DNA of 64,000 nucleotides from Domibacillus tundrae (GCF_000970675.1 NZ_LAJA01000001.1:124001-188000); one strand, 5' to 3'. Shown: positions 1 through 8,758, counted from the stretch's first letter. The notes: generated from the letters alone by a model not told the origin. A program made the numbers and translations.

Positions 1-1
1 C

Positions 2-304
2 CTGTACTTGCGAAACCCGAACGTAAAAGGAATTTTTACATTTATTATTAAAGACGGCGAAAAAGTAATGAATGAATGGATGATGTTTACGTTTTTTGCC
101 GATCAGGCAGACGGCAGTCCGCTTTCTGAAACGCGGGAAGGCGATTTGTATTGGAAGCCGATTGAAGAATTAAAAGAACTTCCGATGGCGGAAGGCGACC
201 GTCATCTGCTTGAATATATGGTGCATGGAACAGGACTGCTCTACGGGGCATTTACCTACACACCTGAATTCGAATTAATTTCATATCGACTCGACCCAAG
301 CTGA
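2..304 (+). CDS. NUDIX hydrolase, C-terminal part (left edge of window)
   Basis: This open frame runs in from before the window and ends at the TGA at 302-304. About 100 C-terminal residues are visible: a beta-strand-rich segment followed by an acidic stretch ([12 protein letters not shown]) typical of the end of 8-oxo-dGTP diphosphatase-like NUDIX proteins. The NUDIX box itself would lie upstream and cannot be seen. The call rests partly on context: in Bacillus the NUDIX gene yvcI lies immediately before yvcJ (rapZ), as here. The next gene starts 22 bases downstream, so they are probably co-transcribed. Family confidence is moderate; substrate unknown. Confidence 0.7.
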   Translation: MYLRNPNVKGIFTFIIKDGEKVMNEWMMFTFFADQADGSPLSETREGDLYWKPIEELKELPMAEGDRHLLEYMVHGTGLLYGAFTYTPEFELISYRLDPS

Positions 305-326
305 ATGGAGAGAAAGGGGAATGATC

Positions 327-1208
327 ATGGCGAATGATGTGCAGCTTGTAATTATCACAGGTATGTCCGGAGCCGGTAAAACGGTAGCCGTTCAAAGTTT
401 TGAAGATCTTGGCTTTTACTGTATGGATAATTTGCCGCCGACGCTTTTGCAGCCTTTTTTGGCGCTCATGAAAGATTCCGGGCAAAAACTGAAAAAAGTA
501 GCGATTGTGATGGATATGCGCGGCCGCGAATTTTTTGATCATTTGCAAACAGCGCTGGATGAAGCGGCTGAAACGCTTAATACGGCACCTCGTGTCCTTT
601 TTTTAGATGCGGAAGATGAAGTGCTGGTGCGCCGGTATAAGGAAACACGGCGCACGCATCCGCTGTCGCGCGATGATCGCCCGCTTGACGGCATTCATCA
701 GGAGCGTGAACTTTTAAATGATTTGCGCGGACGCGCCAATATGATTTTAAATACGTCAAAAATGAAGCCGAAAGATTTGCGTGAAAATATTATGCGCGAA
801 TTTTCGCCAAATAAGCAGGCTTCGTTTACTGTGAATGTTATGTCTTTCGGTTTTAAGCATGGGCTGCCCATTGATGCAGATCTTGTGTTTGATGTCCGGT
901 TTTTGCCAAATCCTCATTATATCGAGCATATGCGTCCACGGACGGGACTTGATTCAGATGTTTCCGAGTATGTAATGAAATGGAACGATACGCAAAAGTT
1001 TTTAGAAAAAGTAACAGATTTGCTGACATTTATGATGCCTCATTACAAAATGGAAGGCAAATCGCAGCTCGTCATTGCGATTGGCTGTACGGGCGGCCAG
1101 CATCGTTCTGTCGCCTTATCCGAGTATTTGGCGAACTATTTTAAAGACGATTACAAAACACGCGTGACTCACCGTGATATTGATAAACGAAAGGCAGACA
1201 AGGCATGA
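327..1208 (+). CDS. rapZ: RNase adapter / nucleotide-binding protein RapZ (YvcJ)
   Basis: A 293-residue P-loop protein of the RapZ/YvcJ family. The Walker A motif GMSGAGKT is at residues 12-19 and is followed by a family-typical segment ([14 protein letters not shown]). The C-terminal domain contains CTGGQHRSV. In E. coli RapZ controls glucosamine-6-phosphate synthase mRNA through an sRNA; in Bacillus YvcJ binds and hydrolyses nucleotides and affects competence. I chose ATG 327 because AAAGGGGA lies about 6 bases before it; the in-frame ATG at 321 would sit on top of that site. The gene overlaps yvcK by four bases (ATGA), indicating translational coupling. Confidence 0.96.
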   Translation: MANDVQLVIITGMSGAGKTVAVQSFEDLGFYCMDNLPPTLLQPFLALMKDSGQKLKKVAIVMDMRGREFFDHLQTALDEAAETLNTAPRVLFLDAEDEVLVRRYKETRRTHPLSRDDRPLDGIHQERELLNDLRGRANMILNTSKMKPKDLRENIMREFSPNKQASFTVNVMSFGFKHGLPIDADLVFDVRFLPNPHYIEHMRPRTGLDSDVSEYVMKWNDTQKFLEKVTDLLTFMMPHYKMEGKSQLVIAIGCTGGQHRSVALSEYLANYFKDDYKTRVTHRDIDKRKADKA

Positions 1209-2173
1209 CACCGCTACAATCACAGCAGCCAAAAGTTGTCATTATTGGCGGAGGAACGGGACTGTCTGTGCTGCTTCGGGGATTGAAACGTCATCCAATT
1301 GACCTCACCGCGATTGTCACAGTAGCGGATGACGGCGGCAGCTCCGGAAGGCTTCGAACCGAATTAAATATCCCGCCGCCCGGCGATATTCGCAACGTAC
1401 TCGCTGCGCTTTCAGACGTAGAACCGCTCGTTGAATCATTGTTTCAGCATCGTTTTTCAACAAATAATGAATTATCCGGTCATGCGCTTGGCAACTTAAT
1501 GATTGCGGCTCTTTCCTCGATTACAGGCGATTTCGGGCATGCCATTCAGGAAATGAGCCGGGTGCTGAATGTCCGGGGGAAAGTGCTCCCGGCTGCGAAT
1601 CAGAGCGTTGTGCTTCATGCGGAAATGGAAGATGGATCCGTTGTTTCCGGAGAGTCGAAAATTCCATACTCCGGCAAAAAGATTCGCCGCGTATTTTTAA
1701 CACCGGATAAAATTGAACCGCTTCCAGAGACGATACGATCAATTCGGGAAGCGGATATGATTATTCTCGGTCCCGGCAGCTTGTATACGAGCATTTTGCC
1801 GAATTTGCTCGTGCCTGGTATTGGCGAAGAAGTATGTGCAGCAAGCGCAAAAAAAGTGTATATTTGCAATTTAATGACGCAGGCGGGCGAAACGCTTGAT
1901 TTCACTGCATCAGACCATGTTAAAGCCATTTATGACCATATGAAATGTTCGTTTATGGATACAATTTTAGTAAACAAAGAGCCTGTTCCGGTTGACATAC
2001 AGGAGCTGTACAAAGAAGAAATGGCAAAACCGGTCGTTTATGATGTGGATAAGCTAAAGAGCCTCGGTTTGAATGCAATCTTTGATGACATTCTTACATA
2101 CGAGCAATCTGCAATCCGTCATGATACGGCCAAAGTAGCCGAAATATTAGTGCGCCTCATCCCGAAACGGTAA
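1205..2173 (+). CDS. yvcK: YvcK family gluconeogenesis factor (UDP-sugar-binding protein)
   Basis: 322 residues of the YvcK/MgfK/CofD-like family. The glycine-rich nucleotide-binding motif IIGGGTG is at residues 13-19, with a second conserved block around [13 protein letters not shown]. In B. subtilis YvcK is needed for growth and normal shape on gluconeogenic carbon sources and binds UDP-GlcNAc. The gene overlaps the end of rapZ and is followed 25 bases later by whiA, the same order as in B. subtilis, so the block is one operon. Confidence 0.96.
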   Translation: MTPLQSQQPKVVIIGGGTGLSVLLRGLKRHPIDLTAIVTVADDGGSSGRLRTELNIPPPGDIRNVLAALSDVEPLVESLFQHRFSTNNELSGHALGNLMIAALSSITGDFGHAIQEMSRVLNVRGKVLPAANQSVVLHAEMEDGSVVSGESKIPYSGKKIRRVFLTPDKIEPLPETIRSIREADMIILGPGSLYTSILPNLLVPGIGEEVCAASAKKVYICNLMTQAGETLDFTASDHVKAIYDHMKCSFMDTILVNKEPVPVDIQELYKEEMAKPVVYDVDKLKSLGLNAIFDDILTYEQSAIRHDTAKVAEILVRLIPKR

Positions 2174-2198
2174 GCGGACATCATGAGAGGAGTGGCTG

Positions 2199-3155
2199 AT
2201 GGTGTCTTTTGCATCAGAAACAAAAAAAGAACTGACCACGATTGAAACGAGCGGATGCTGTGCCAAAGCAGAATTGTCCGCACTCATTCGAATGAACGGC
2301 TCCCTGTCGTTTTCAAACCGGCTGCTTGTCGTGAATATCCAAACGGAAAATGCAGCGATTGCCCGGCGTATTTACGTGTTAATTAAACGAAATTACGAAG
2401 CGGCTGTTGAACTGCTTGTCCGTAAAAAAATGCGTTTGAAAAAAAACAATGTATATATTGTCCGGTTAAAAGAGGATGCACAGAAAATACTGGATGACCT
2501 TGGCATAATTGAAGATGGGTTTTCATTTGTCCATCACATTTCTGACCGGATTACAGCAAAAAAATGCTGCCGGCGTGCATACTTGCGCGGAGCATTTTTA
2601 GCAGGCGGTTCCGTCAACAATCCGGAAACATCTTCGTATCATTTAGAAGTGTTCTCCTTATACGAGGAGCACAATGAAGCATTGTGTGCATTAATGAATA
2701 CATTTGGATTAAATGCAAAATCGCTGGAACGGAAAAAAGGATTTATTACGTATTTAAAAGAAGCGGAAAAAATTTCTGATTTCTTTAGTATTACTGGAGC
2801 CCATAGCGCGCTTATGCGCTTTGAAGACGTCCGGATTGTCCGGGACATGAGAAACTCCGTTAACCGGCTTGTGAATTGCGAAACAGCAAATTTGAATAAA
2901 ACGATCGGCGCGGCGTTGCGCCAGGTCGAAAATATAAAATTCATTGATCAAACGGTGGGTCTGGGCATATTGCCAGACCGGCTGCGTGAAATTGCAGAGC
3001 TTCGTGTTCTGCATCAAGATGTCACCTTGAAAGAACTCGGAGAAATGGTTTCAGGCACGGCGATCAGTAAATCAGGCATCAATCATCGCCTGCGTAAAAT
3101 AGATGAAATTGCAGATAAAATTCGAGTCGGAGAAATGGCATCTGTGGAAAAATAA
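2199..3155 (+). CDS. whiA: DNA-binding protein WhiA
   Basis: 318 residues, the usual length for WhiA. The N-terminal half carries the LAGLIDADG-like homing-endonuclease fold in its non-catalytic form ([16 protein letters not shown] near residue 130). The C-terminal part holds a helix-turn-helix ([17 protein letters not shown]) near residues 275-295. WhiA is a sporulation regulator in Streptomyces and a chromosome-segregation/division-associated DNA-binding protein in Bacillus. GAGAGGAG precedes the ATG. It is third in the rapZ-yvcK-whiA-crh operon. Confidence 0.97.
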   Translation: MVSFASETKKELTTIETSGCCAKAELSALIRMNGSLSFSNRLLVVNIQTENAAIARRIYVLIKRNYEAAVELLVRKKMRLKKNNVYIVRLKEDAQKILDDLGIIEDGFSFVHHISDRITAKKCCRRAYLRGAFLAGGSVNNPETSSYHLEVFSLYEEHNEALCALMNTFGLNAKSLERKKGFITYLKEAEKISDFFSITGAHSALMRFEDVRIVRDMRNSVNRLVNCETANLNKTIGAALRQVENIKFIDQTVGLGILPDRLREIAELRVLHQDVTLKELGEMVSGTAISKSGINHRLRKIDEIADKIRVGEMASVEK

Positions 3156-3173
3156 GGAAAGGACGTGGCAGAC

Positions 3174-3437
3174 ATGGCGGAAAAAACAGTACAGGTACAA
3201 TTAAAATCGGGCTTACAGGCAAGACCAGCCGCACTATTTGTACAGGAAGCAACTCGGTTTAATTCAGAAATTTTTCTTAAAAAAGACAACAAAAAAATTA
3301 ATGCAAAAAGCATTATGGGTATTATGAGCATCGCGCTCAGCAATGGAGAAGAAGTAACGATCAGCGCAGAAGGCCGCGACAGTGAAGAAGCCGTTGAGAC
3401 AATGGCGTCACTCATTGAACGGGAAGAATGGAGCTAA
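3174..3437 (+). CDS. crh: HPr-like catabolite repression protein Crh
   Basis: 87 residues related to HPr. The motif SGLQARPA has Gln in place of the catalytic His15 of HPr, the hallmark of Crh: it cannot transfer phosphate in the PTS. The regulatory serine is retained in AKSIMGIMS, the site phosphorylated by HPrK before binding CcpA. ATG 3174 has AAAGGA ten bases upstream; the GTG at 3165 lies right on that site and is less likely. This is the last gene of the operon. Its presence fits the cre-like sites found elsewhere in the window (34785, 37805, 48694). Confidence 0.95.
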   Translation: MAEKTVQVQLKSGLQARPAALFVQEATRFNSEIFLKKDNKKINAKSIMGIMSIALSNGEEVTISAEGRDSEEAVETMASLIEREEWS

Positions 3438-3450
3438 TATTAATAGAGAA

Positions 3451-3484
3451 GCGCCCTGCCGTATTTGGCAGGGCGCTGTTTATA
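3451..3484 (+). terminator. Terminator after crh
   Basis: A GC-rich hairpin (GCGCCCTGCC ... GGCAGGGCGC) is followed by a short T-rich stretch, 14 bases after the crh stop. Confidence 0.85.
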
Positions 3485-3535
3485 TTCAGTAAGATGAAAA
3501 TTTTGTGTTCACGTGCAGGACTTTCCGTTAAAAAG

Positions 3536-3610
3536 AAAATCCCCAGCCGATAGAGATCACTTGAAGCCTTTAGTGATTAAGGACGTCCTCGGCAGGGATC
3601 TTTTTTATCC
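3536..3610. other. Nested hairpin element, bidirectional terminator or small structured RNA
   Basis: The outer arms 3539-3550 and 3589-3599 pair (ATCCC with GGGAT, GCCGA with TCGGC). Inside them ATCACT (3556-3561) pairs with AGTGAT (3572-3577), and GGACGTCC (3581-3588) is palindromic. Six T follow at 3601; on the minus strand the sequence beyond the stem is also T-rich. It could terminate the leftward gene at 3673 or be the 3' end of a small RNA. I do not recognise it as a named family. Confidence 0.5.
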
Positions 3611-3672
3611 TTTCAACCCAATGTCCCGACTTTAAGTTTTTTCTCTTTAAGCTCAGAAACACATCTTTTCAT

Positions 3673-3816
3673 TTATTTAACTATTTTTGAAGACTTATAT
3701 TTATATTCCGATTTCGAAAATAAGTTTAATTTTTTTAACATGGAGCCTAATAAAAAAAATAAGCTGACTTCTAAAATTATTAACACTATGAAGATAAAAA
3801 GTTCTATTGATAACAT
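3673..3816 (-). CDS. Small membrane protein (47 aa), paralogue of the gene at 3981-4151
   Basis: This 47-residue reading frame has GGAGG nine bases before the ATG. One hydrophobic helix covers residues 4-25, followed by a positively charged tail ending KSSKIVK. It is clearly related to the next small gene upstream: both show ELF..I.L.ILE..L near the start and KL..FS.S.Y after the helix. Two related small proteins in tandem with good ribosome binding sites argue that both are real. Function unknown; topology predicts a cytoplasmic basic tail. Confidence 0.6.
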   Translation of the reverse strand: MLSIELFIFIVLIILEVSLFFLLGSMLKKLNLFSKSEYKYKSSKIVK

Positions 3817-3963
3817 GGTGAGCGGCCTCCAGAATAATAAGTCTAATCAAATAGATCAAATTTTAAATACCCACCCTGTAATAAGTTAAAACATCTTGCA
3901 AGTGGGCAGGGATATAGTGAGAAACAGAAACTAGTGAGCAGGAATAGCAGGGAAAGAGCAAAA

Positions 3964-3981
3964 AAAGCGCCAGGAGCGCTT
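3964..3981 (-). terminator. Terminator of the 56-aa small gene
   Basis: On the minus strand AGCGC-TCCTG-GCGCT is followed by six T. It starts at the stop codon of the gene at 3981-4151. Confidence 0.7.
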
Positions 3982-4151
3982 TAATTAAACCGTTTATTCC
4001 TTCTGTTGAGCTTTTGACTGTTCTTTTGTGAAAACTCATAGTCGGATTCCGAAAACCATTTTAATTTTATTAACCAGGAAACCAGTGGATAAAGAAGGGT
4101 GATTTCTAAAATCGTTAAAATTATCCATGTAAAAAGTTCGTTTGAGGACAT
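3981..4151 (-). CDS. Small membrane protein (56 aa), paralogue of the gene at 3673-3816
   Basis: A 56-residue frame with GGAGG ten bases before its ATG. Residues 5-30 form one hydrophobic helix (ELFTWIILTILEITLLYPLV), followed by a basic, Asn/Lys-rich tail. It shares the pattern ELF..I.L.ILE..L ... KL..FS.S.Y with the 47-residue gene just downstream. A hairpin terminator begins at the stop codon, so the two genes are probably separate units. No known family recognised. Confidence 0.62.
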   Translation of the reverse strand: MSSNELFTWIILTILEITLLYPLVSWLIKLKWFSESDYEFSQKNSQKLNRRNKRFN

Positions 4152-4261
4152 ATCGAGAAAACCTCCACACTAATATGTATCATCATTTAAACAAAATTTA
4201 ATTTACCCTGTATAAAGAAAAATAAACAGTTTTGTTTAGTGGTCAAAAATTGAATTAAAAA

Positions 4262-4290
4262 AGCGGCTGTACATACTTTATACAGCCGCT
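4262..4290 (-). terminator. Terminator downstream of the YjcZ-type gene
   Basis: AGCGGCTGTA (4262-4271) pairs with TACAGCCGCT (4281-4290). Read on the minus strand it is followed by six T. Confidence 0.8.
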
Positions 4291-4364
4291 CAATATTAGA
4301 TGGATGGTTAAAGCAAAAGCTAGATTAATTCAAAAGGGTCTTAGAGACAATCTTTTGATAACTA

Positions 4365-4472
4365 TCAGTATCCGCCACCCATGAAAGATGCGCCAATGAT
4401 GATTAAAAGAATAAACAATACAACAATTAGCGCAAAGCTAGATCCGTATCCACCACCGTATTGGGAACTCAT
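4365..4472 (-). CDS. YjcZ-type tiny glycine-rich membrane protein (35 aa)
   Basis: 35 residues: a short Gly/Tyr/Ser head ([11 protein letters not shown]), one hydrophobic helix ([18 protein letters not shown]), and a short GGGY tail. This matches the YjcZ/tiny-TM family of Bacillus, usually made during sporulation. AAGGAGGTG stands eight bases before the ATG. Three further copies occur at 59571, 59859 and 61533. Its molecular role is not established. Confidence 0.85.
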   Translation of the reverse strand: MSSQYGGGYGSSFALIVVLFILLIIIGASFMGGGY

Positions 4473-4840
4473 AATTTTCACCTCCTTCTACATATAGTAT
4501 GAAAAAATACAAACAAATCTTGTACGAATGTTTCTATCAAAATAAAAAAGTATTATCGGCAGGAGGATGAGGACAACAATTCTTCTGATTTGTAAAACAA
4601 AGAAATGAAAGAGGGTTACAATTATTACAGAACAAGCGGTTGAAAATTGAAGTGTGAAGTACCAGGCACTTCTCAATCATATTAATCAGTTGTCTGGCAA
4701 GCATGGTGTTCCTATTGCTTTTCTGCTCATTTGACGCTCGTTTTTGCATCAAGAACGCATAGCAATCAAGCCGGGAAGTTGAAAGGCTGTAAAGATGTGA
4801 TAAACGGGCAGCGTGAGTATTCACGAAAGGAGTGGAGAGT

Positions 4841-5005
4841 GTGAAATATGGATTCGTCATCAACGGAGATAAAGTTGTTGCAACTTTTCATGGAGAAGGA
4901 CAGAATTTCGACATGGCAGCTCACGTCTTTATGATGTCCGGGTACGGGATAAAACGAGTAACCGCTGAAGAATACCAAGCAGAAAAAGAAAAGGAGGGAG
5001 GCTAA
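4841..5005 (+). CDS. Small hypothetical protein (54 aa)
   Basis: A GTG-started frame with AAAGGAG eight bases upstream. The product is short, soluble and charged: KYGFVINGDKVVATFHGEGQ at the start and a Lys/Glu-rich C-terminus. The beta-hairpin-like start and tail resemble small proteins found near prophages, but I cannot assign a family. It ends just left of the tRNA-Arg that bounds the integrated element, so it probably belongs to the host side. Confidence 0.6.
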   Translation: MKYGFVINGDKVVATFHGEGQNFDMAAHVFMMSGYGIKRVTAEEYQAEKEKEGG

Positions 5006-5013
5006 ACATTTTG

Positions 5014-5094
5014 GCCGGCCGCAATAAGAAAAGCCGAAGAGACTACATAAAAAATCCCCGAAGCCGTATTAAGGGCATCAGGGATTTTTAAACT
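5014..5094 (+). CDS. Possible 26-aa basic peptide overlapping a terminator (weak)
   Basis: TTG at 5014 follows GGAGGGAGG in the end of the preceding gene with eight bases between. The product would be very basic (LAGRNKKSRRDY...), 26 residues, and its second half is encoded by the terminator hairpin below. Translational coupling is possible, but it may equally be chance. Confidence 0.25.
5050..5093. terminator. Bidirectional terminator between small gene and tRNA-Arg
   Basis: AAAAATCCC...GCC pairs with GGC...GGGATTTTT. There is a T-run on both strands, so it can serve the rightward gene at 4841 and the leftward tRNA-Arg at 5116. Confidence 0.8.
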
Positions 5095-5115
5095 TAACGT
5101 ATCGAGTTGTGGTAA

Positions 5116-5187
5116 TGTCCTCGGCAGGAATCGAACCTGCATTTCAAGCTTCGGAGGCTTGCGTGCTATCCGTTGCACCACGAGGAC
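5116..5187 (-). tRNA. tRNA-Arg (CCG), left copy
   Basis: 72 bases on the minus strand. The acceptor stem GTCCTCG pairs with CGAGGAC. The anticodon loop is CTCCGAA with CCG as anticodon. The T-loop is GTTCGATTC. The 3' CCA is not encoded. A terminator lies downstream at 5050-5093. Confidence 0.95.
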
Positions 5188-5189
5188 AT

Positions 5190-5998
5190 AACGATAAGGA
5201 TTCGCCTAAATTCCGCAGGCCTCTACGTTGTTTTATCCGCAGGCGTTTCGCGGTATTCGTCCCGAACGCCTCTTTTCCATTTCATAGTAATCGATGTAGA
5301 GTTCGTTTGTCAATTTACTTTATATCGTTTCTTTAAGCACCCGTCATAAGCGTAACCACGGCGGAAATTAACGTTTACAAGTAGGTTGTAGGCGAATCGA
5401 GACGCGAATTAAACGGTGAATTTACGGTGACCGATGAGCGAAAATGCATAAAAAAAGCCACGGGGGTCCGTAGCAATAAAAGGAAATGTGCAAAATGTGC
5501 GAGTGGTAAATTGTGCCGCATATTAAACGTTACCCGCTGCGAAGAAGAATAAACCGTCTATAAAAAAAGCGGCCCTTGTGCAGCGGCCACTTGAATTAGA
5601 TATTCGATGGTTGTGGGTGTAACTAATAATACCGTCTGCCCGTCTGAACTATTGTATGTATCCGTGTTAGAAACGTGAAAAGAGCGCAGCTACCTATCGT
5701 GATAGCGACGCTTGAAAATAGTGCCATTAGGAGAAGACAAATCAATATATGCACGGCTGGCTCGTTTTAGTACATCCTAAATCCGAATCACAATGATAAT
5801 GCTTCCGTATACAGGGCGCCAATTATCCGCAAATACGCACGATAAGACCGCTTGATTAGGTATCCGGAGAGTTATATGAGTAACCAGGCATTTTCTCATC
5901 TATTTTATGTATCCTTATTAGAAACATGAAAGAGTAGCTGCGCGGCGGCGATAGCTACTCTTTCAAACGAACATGCAGTTGGAGGGCGAGAATCGATA
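5190..5998. other. Non-coding, decayed left part of the element
   Basis: No credible reading frame. The stretch carries one copy of a diverged direct repeat: 5655-5773 resembles 5906-6043. Both begin TATGTATCC and end near ATCAATATATGC..GGCTGG. The second copy runs into the recombinase fragment at 5999, so the first is a more decayed duplicate of that region. Confidence 0.5.
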
Positions 5999-6184
5999 AT
6001 GTCATTGCCTAATCAATATATGCGTGGCTGGATCGCTTTAGTATGCTACCACTATTACAAGCGCACTAAAGACGCAGCTACACTGACAGAGATATTCGGT
6101 CATGCGTCGCCACGCATAACGAAAAGATATATCGGAATCAATGACGACGAGATCGCGGACTCATTAAAAGACTTCCGTTTATAA
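5999..6184 (+). pseudogene. Tyrosine recombinase, C-terminal fragment
   Basis: The last 45 residues match the end of phage integrases: EIFGHASPRITKRYIGIN contains the conserved GH and the nucleophile Tyr (TKRYIG), followed by the usual amphipathic tail DEIADSLKDFRL. The first catalytic block (Arg) and the HxxR motif are missing; where HSLRKTFGYH would be expected the sequence reads WIALVCYH. There is no room upstream for the rest, so this is a remnant. Confidence 0.7.
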
Positions 6185-6390
6185 GCAATGCGAAGAAGCC
6201 GAACGGTTATATGCCGTCGGCTTTTTTCGTCCGTATTTGCGCTGGCCCGTATGTTGCGTAAAAACATAAAAAAGTCAGCTCGGAGCGATTTTAGCGGGTT
6301 TCTATCAATTATTTAAAAATATTTGAAAATAGTTAATTGAATTAAGCTGCTTTCCTTCTTTGCCATAGTATAAGGAAAGGAGGTAAATAA

Positions 6391-6771
6391 ATGGATAATT
6401 TTTTTGAGGAAATTACCATGTCATTAGAGATTTTAAACCCTTATAATGACGAATCCATTACTTTTAGAGGAATAGTATTGAATTGGTTTATGGAAGGATC
6501 GAATCCTGAAGGACTAGAACAACTCCTTTTCTACCAAGCGGTACAAGGTCAAGGTACTGGAAATATGGGAAATAAATATTTTTTTGCGGGGATTGCCAGT
6601 GAAATTATAAATCTAAACCCTCGAGAAATAGAGGCAGCCGAGGTTGTAGCAATGAATAAAGTAATTTCTGAAGATCCTGCACCAGGTTTTACATTAGTAA
6701 TTAAGAATGAAATAACTATTAATCCAAATGGAGACATAATTACGGATACTAACTTTTATTCTGGATATTGA
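6391..6771 (+). CDS. Hypothetical protein in the decayed element (126 aa)
   Basis: AAAGGAGG lies seven bases before the ATG and a strong terminator follows the stop, so this gene looks intact and expressed. The protein is acidic, soluble and Asn-rich (LNPYNDESITFRG, NLNPREIEAAEVV, GDIITDTNFYSGY), without signal peptide or membrane helix. The base composition is more AT-rich than the core genes, which suggests it arrived as cargo. No family recognised. Confidence 0.7.
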   Translation: MDNFFEEITMSLEILNPYNDESITFRGIVLNWFMEGSNPEGLEQLLFYQAVQGQGTGNMGNKYFFAGIASEIINLNPREIEAAEVVAMNKVISEDPAPGFTLVIKNEITINPNGDIITDTNFYSGY

Positions 6772-6787
6772 TCATGCACACAAAAAG

Positions 6788-6820
6788 CCCGGCGCCTGGG
6801 TGCGTTCCGGCGCCTTTTTT
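6788..6820 (+). terminator. Terminator after the 126-aa gene
   Basis: GGCGCC (6791-6796) pairs with GGCGCC (6809-6814), followed by six T, 17 bases after the stop codon. Confidence 0.85.
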
Positions 6821-7106
6821 GCGTTGTGGCGAAAGTTTTTCGAATTATTTTCGCCAAAAGTGTCGAGTCGATAGTAGTTTTCGTTACATACGTAATAGAA
6901 GGCGAAAAAAGTTCGCGAAAAAATGTGTTGATCGGAAACTCGCGCAACAAATACGGTGTAAGGCGAAAAAGTCACGCGGCAACGTGGCGGATAATTGCCG
7001 TTATACAGAAGTGCACTTGCTTACGCAAGGCGTCGGTTTCAGCCAATAACGGGCTTCAACCTTCCGCAATATTATTATCGAACGTTCTTATTAACGTTCG
7101 GAACTA

Positions 7107-7589
7107 ATGTGCTTGATCGACCTGTACGAAGGCGACCACAACCTTCATGGAGAACCCTATTTTTCATTTTCGCGTAACTGGATGGATCGGCGTACTCCGG
7201 ATGAATTAAAAGCTATTCAAAAAAGCATCTATTCGTATGTCCGGCGAGTTACAGACGCAAAGTCAAAGGACGTGCTGTGGACGACATACTGGTTTGACCT
7301 TCAAGGAAGGGGCTATAGCAAGGGTTTTCTGTCCAATAATATCCGCGCCACAAACGATTTTGCAGATCGGTCAGTGTTGATATACGCATACAGCCGCTTT
7401 ATGACACAGCATGAGAAGTCGTTCTTTCAAGACCAGGGCGTTACAGTGAACCAGGATTTACTTGCGCTTTCTGACATGCTGCAGTGATTGTGGCGGTCAA
7501 GGATACGGAACGGCGAGCCGATTAAAGTTTACATCCCGTCGAGCCGGATGCGTCGGTTGCTTAACGAATGGACCAATTACGAGATTTGA
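7107..7589 (+). pseudogene. Phage/plasmid-like protein broken by an in-frame stop
   Basis: Reading opens at ATG 7107, reaches a TGA at 7485-7487, and then continues in the same frame to a second TGA at 7587-7589. The segment after the first stop (LWRSRIRNGEPIKVYIPSSR) continues smoothly from SDMLQ before it, and a Trp would fit at the stop position. This indicates a single TGG-to-TGA change in an otherwise preserved reading frame. I cannot name the family with certainty; the pattern resembles conserved proteins of Gram-positive mobile elements. The true N-terminus is uncertain because no ribosome binding site precedes 7107. Confidence 0.55.
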
Positions 7590-7629
7590 AGGAGGAATCG
7601 TATTCTCGCGCATCGAACGTTGGTGTGAC

Positions 7630-7641
7630 GGGGGGGGGGGG
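7630..7641 (+). repeat. Homopolymer of 12 G
   Basis: Twelve consecutive G in decayed DNA, about 40 bases after the broken gene. Such tracts slip during replication and are also prone to base-call error. Confidence 0.9.
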
Positions 7642-7714
7642 AGGTTGGGCGTTTAATTGCGGGGTGGCTTCGGCTGCTCCGCGTTTTTTATTTATTTGGA
7701 TCTGTTGAATTTAT

Positions 7715-7740
7715 AAAAAAAGGATCCGTTTGGATCCTTA
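7715..7740 (-). terminator. Terminator of the Cys-rich gene
   Basis: On the minus strand AAGGATCC-AAAC-GGATCCTT is followed by a run of T, just after the stop of the gene at 7751-8002. Confidence 0.8.
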
Positions 7741-7750
7741 AGAAAATTTC

Positions 7751-8002
7751 TTAACACTCTGAGCAACCTTGATTATTCTCCATTTCATTAAGTTTGTCGT
7801 TTATCTCATAAAGTCTCCTAGCGATTTGTCTGCAAATTTCACAAGTATTTTGGTTCGAACTTGTAAAACCAGTTATAACGGTGTAGATTTGTCTCGGTGG
7901 ACATACTATTTCCTGCTTACCTTGAATCGGAAGACATTGAGTTGAAAAACGACCTGTAATATTGTTTTGATAAATACAGCATCGAAATTGTCTTAGTGTC
8001 AA
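7751..8002 (-). CDS. Cysteine-rich small hypothetical protein (83 aa)
   Basis: TTG start with AGGGGGTGATT just upstream and a clean terminator downstream. The 83-residue product has nine Cys, including CCIY, QCLP, CPP, CEIC and a C-terminal CSEC, so it may bind metal or form disulfides. The middle to C-terminal part (CRQIARRLYEINDKLNEMEN) is an amphipathic helix. AT-rich compared with the core genes; probably element cargo. No known family recognised. Confidence 0.6.
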   Translation of the reverse strand: MTLRQFRCCIYQNNITGRFSTQCLPIQGKQEIVCPPRQIYTVITGFTSSNQNTCEICRQIARRLYEINDKLNEMENNQGCSEC

Positions 8003-8112
8003 AATTAATCACCCCCTATTTTAGTAGATGCAATAAGTAGGAAGGTGCTTGTACATTTATGCGAGGAATGTATTTGAATTAACGGCATTCCGTCAATCAA
8101 GGCGCTGGAATT

Positions 8113-8569
8113 GTTTTATAGCGACGGAAAGCGTGAGGGCTGACGCTGACATAGTTGCCAACACCGCTGATCTTTCCGTAATATTTCAATTGATACTGAA
8201 TCGTGCGCCCCCCAATCGGCGCATTATCGACACTAACGAATAAAAAGTCCGTATCGAGAATACCTCTTTCAGCCGGATGCCTGTATGTGCGAACGTTGTC
8301 ATAACGGCAAGATCACGCAGGCCGGAAAAGGTATCCGTTTTAGGAGTGTCAAGCAAACGCTGAAGTTGCTGACGGCTAAATGTGGCTCCGACTTCATGTC
8401 GTACTTTTAAGTTAACGATATTCTGAACGGGATGAGACGCCGTGATGCCTTTACTTATGCAGTAGGCGAAAAACGTACGCAATGCCCGCAGCCGTGAATT
8501 GATCGTGCGGCTGGGTTTACGGAGTGCTGCGGTGGTCTTTTCATTGACCGTATTGCTGCGTCTTTTCAT
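8113..8569 (-). pseudogene. Tyrosine recombinase (integrase), frameshifted remnant
   Basis: From ATG 8569 (GGAGG nine bases upstream) the frame encodes a SAM-like core-binding domain (TINSRLRALRTFFAYCISKG) and the start of the catalytic domain with its Arg (TFAHTGIRLKE). The frame then shifts: in another frame the protein continues DFLFVSVDNAPIGG and SPHAFRRYKT, the latter matching the HxxR block. A second break follows and no GH/Tyr block is found. The gene lies next to the right-hand tRNA-Arg, the expected place for the element's own integrase. Confidence 0.75.
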
Positions 8570-8635
8570 TGCGGATGGCCTCCTCGCCGTTTTAGCGGAG
8601 GCGTAGCGGGGTAGTGGAATACCGTAAAATACACA

Positions 8636-8672
8636 AAAAAGTCCCTACGTATAAATAACGTAGAGACCGTTT
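8636..8672 (-). terminator. Terminator after the right-hand tRNA-Arg
   Basis: On the minus strand GTCTCTACGT-TATTTAT-ACGTAGGGAC is followed by six T, about 15 bases downstream of the tRNA. Confidence 0.8.
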
Positions 8673-8686
8673 ATCCTATCAAATTA

Positions 8687-8758
8687 TGTCCTCGGCAGGA
8701 ATCGAACCTGCATTTCAAGCTTCGGAGGCTTGCGTGCTATCCGTTGCACCACGAGGAC
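8687..8758 (-). tRNA. tRNA-Arg (CCG), right copy
   Basis: Identical over all 72 bases to the copy at 5116-5187, same strand. The identity extends one base on the left and two on the right (75 bases in all). Both copies look functional by structure. Confidence 0.95.

Noticed and set aside
5109-5336. 75-codon frame across the left tRNA-Arg
   Set aside because: It is the antisense reading of the tRNA and its flank; a similar frame appears over the right copy (8737-8928).
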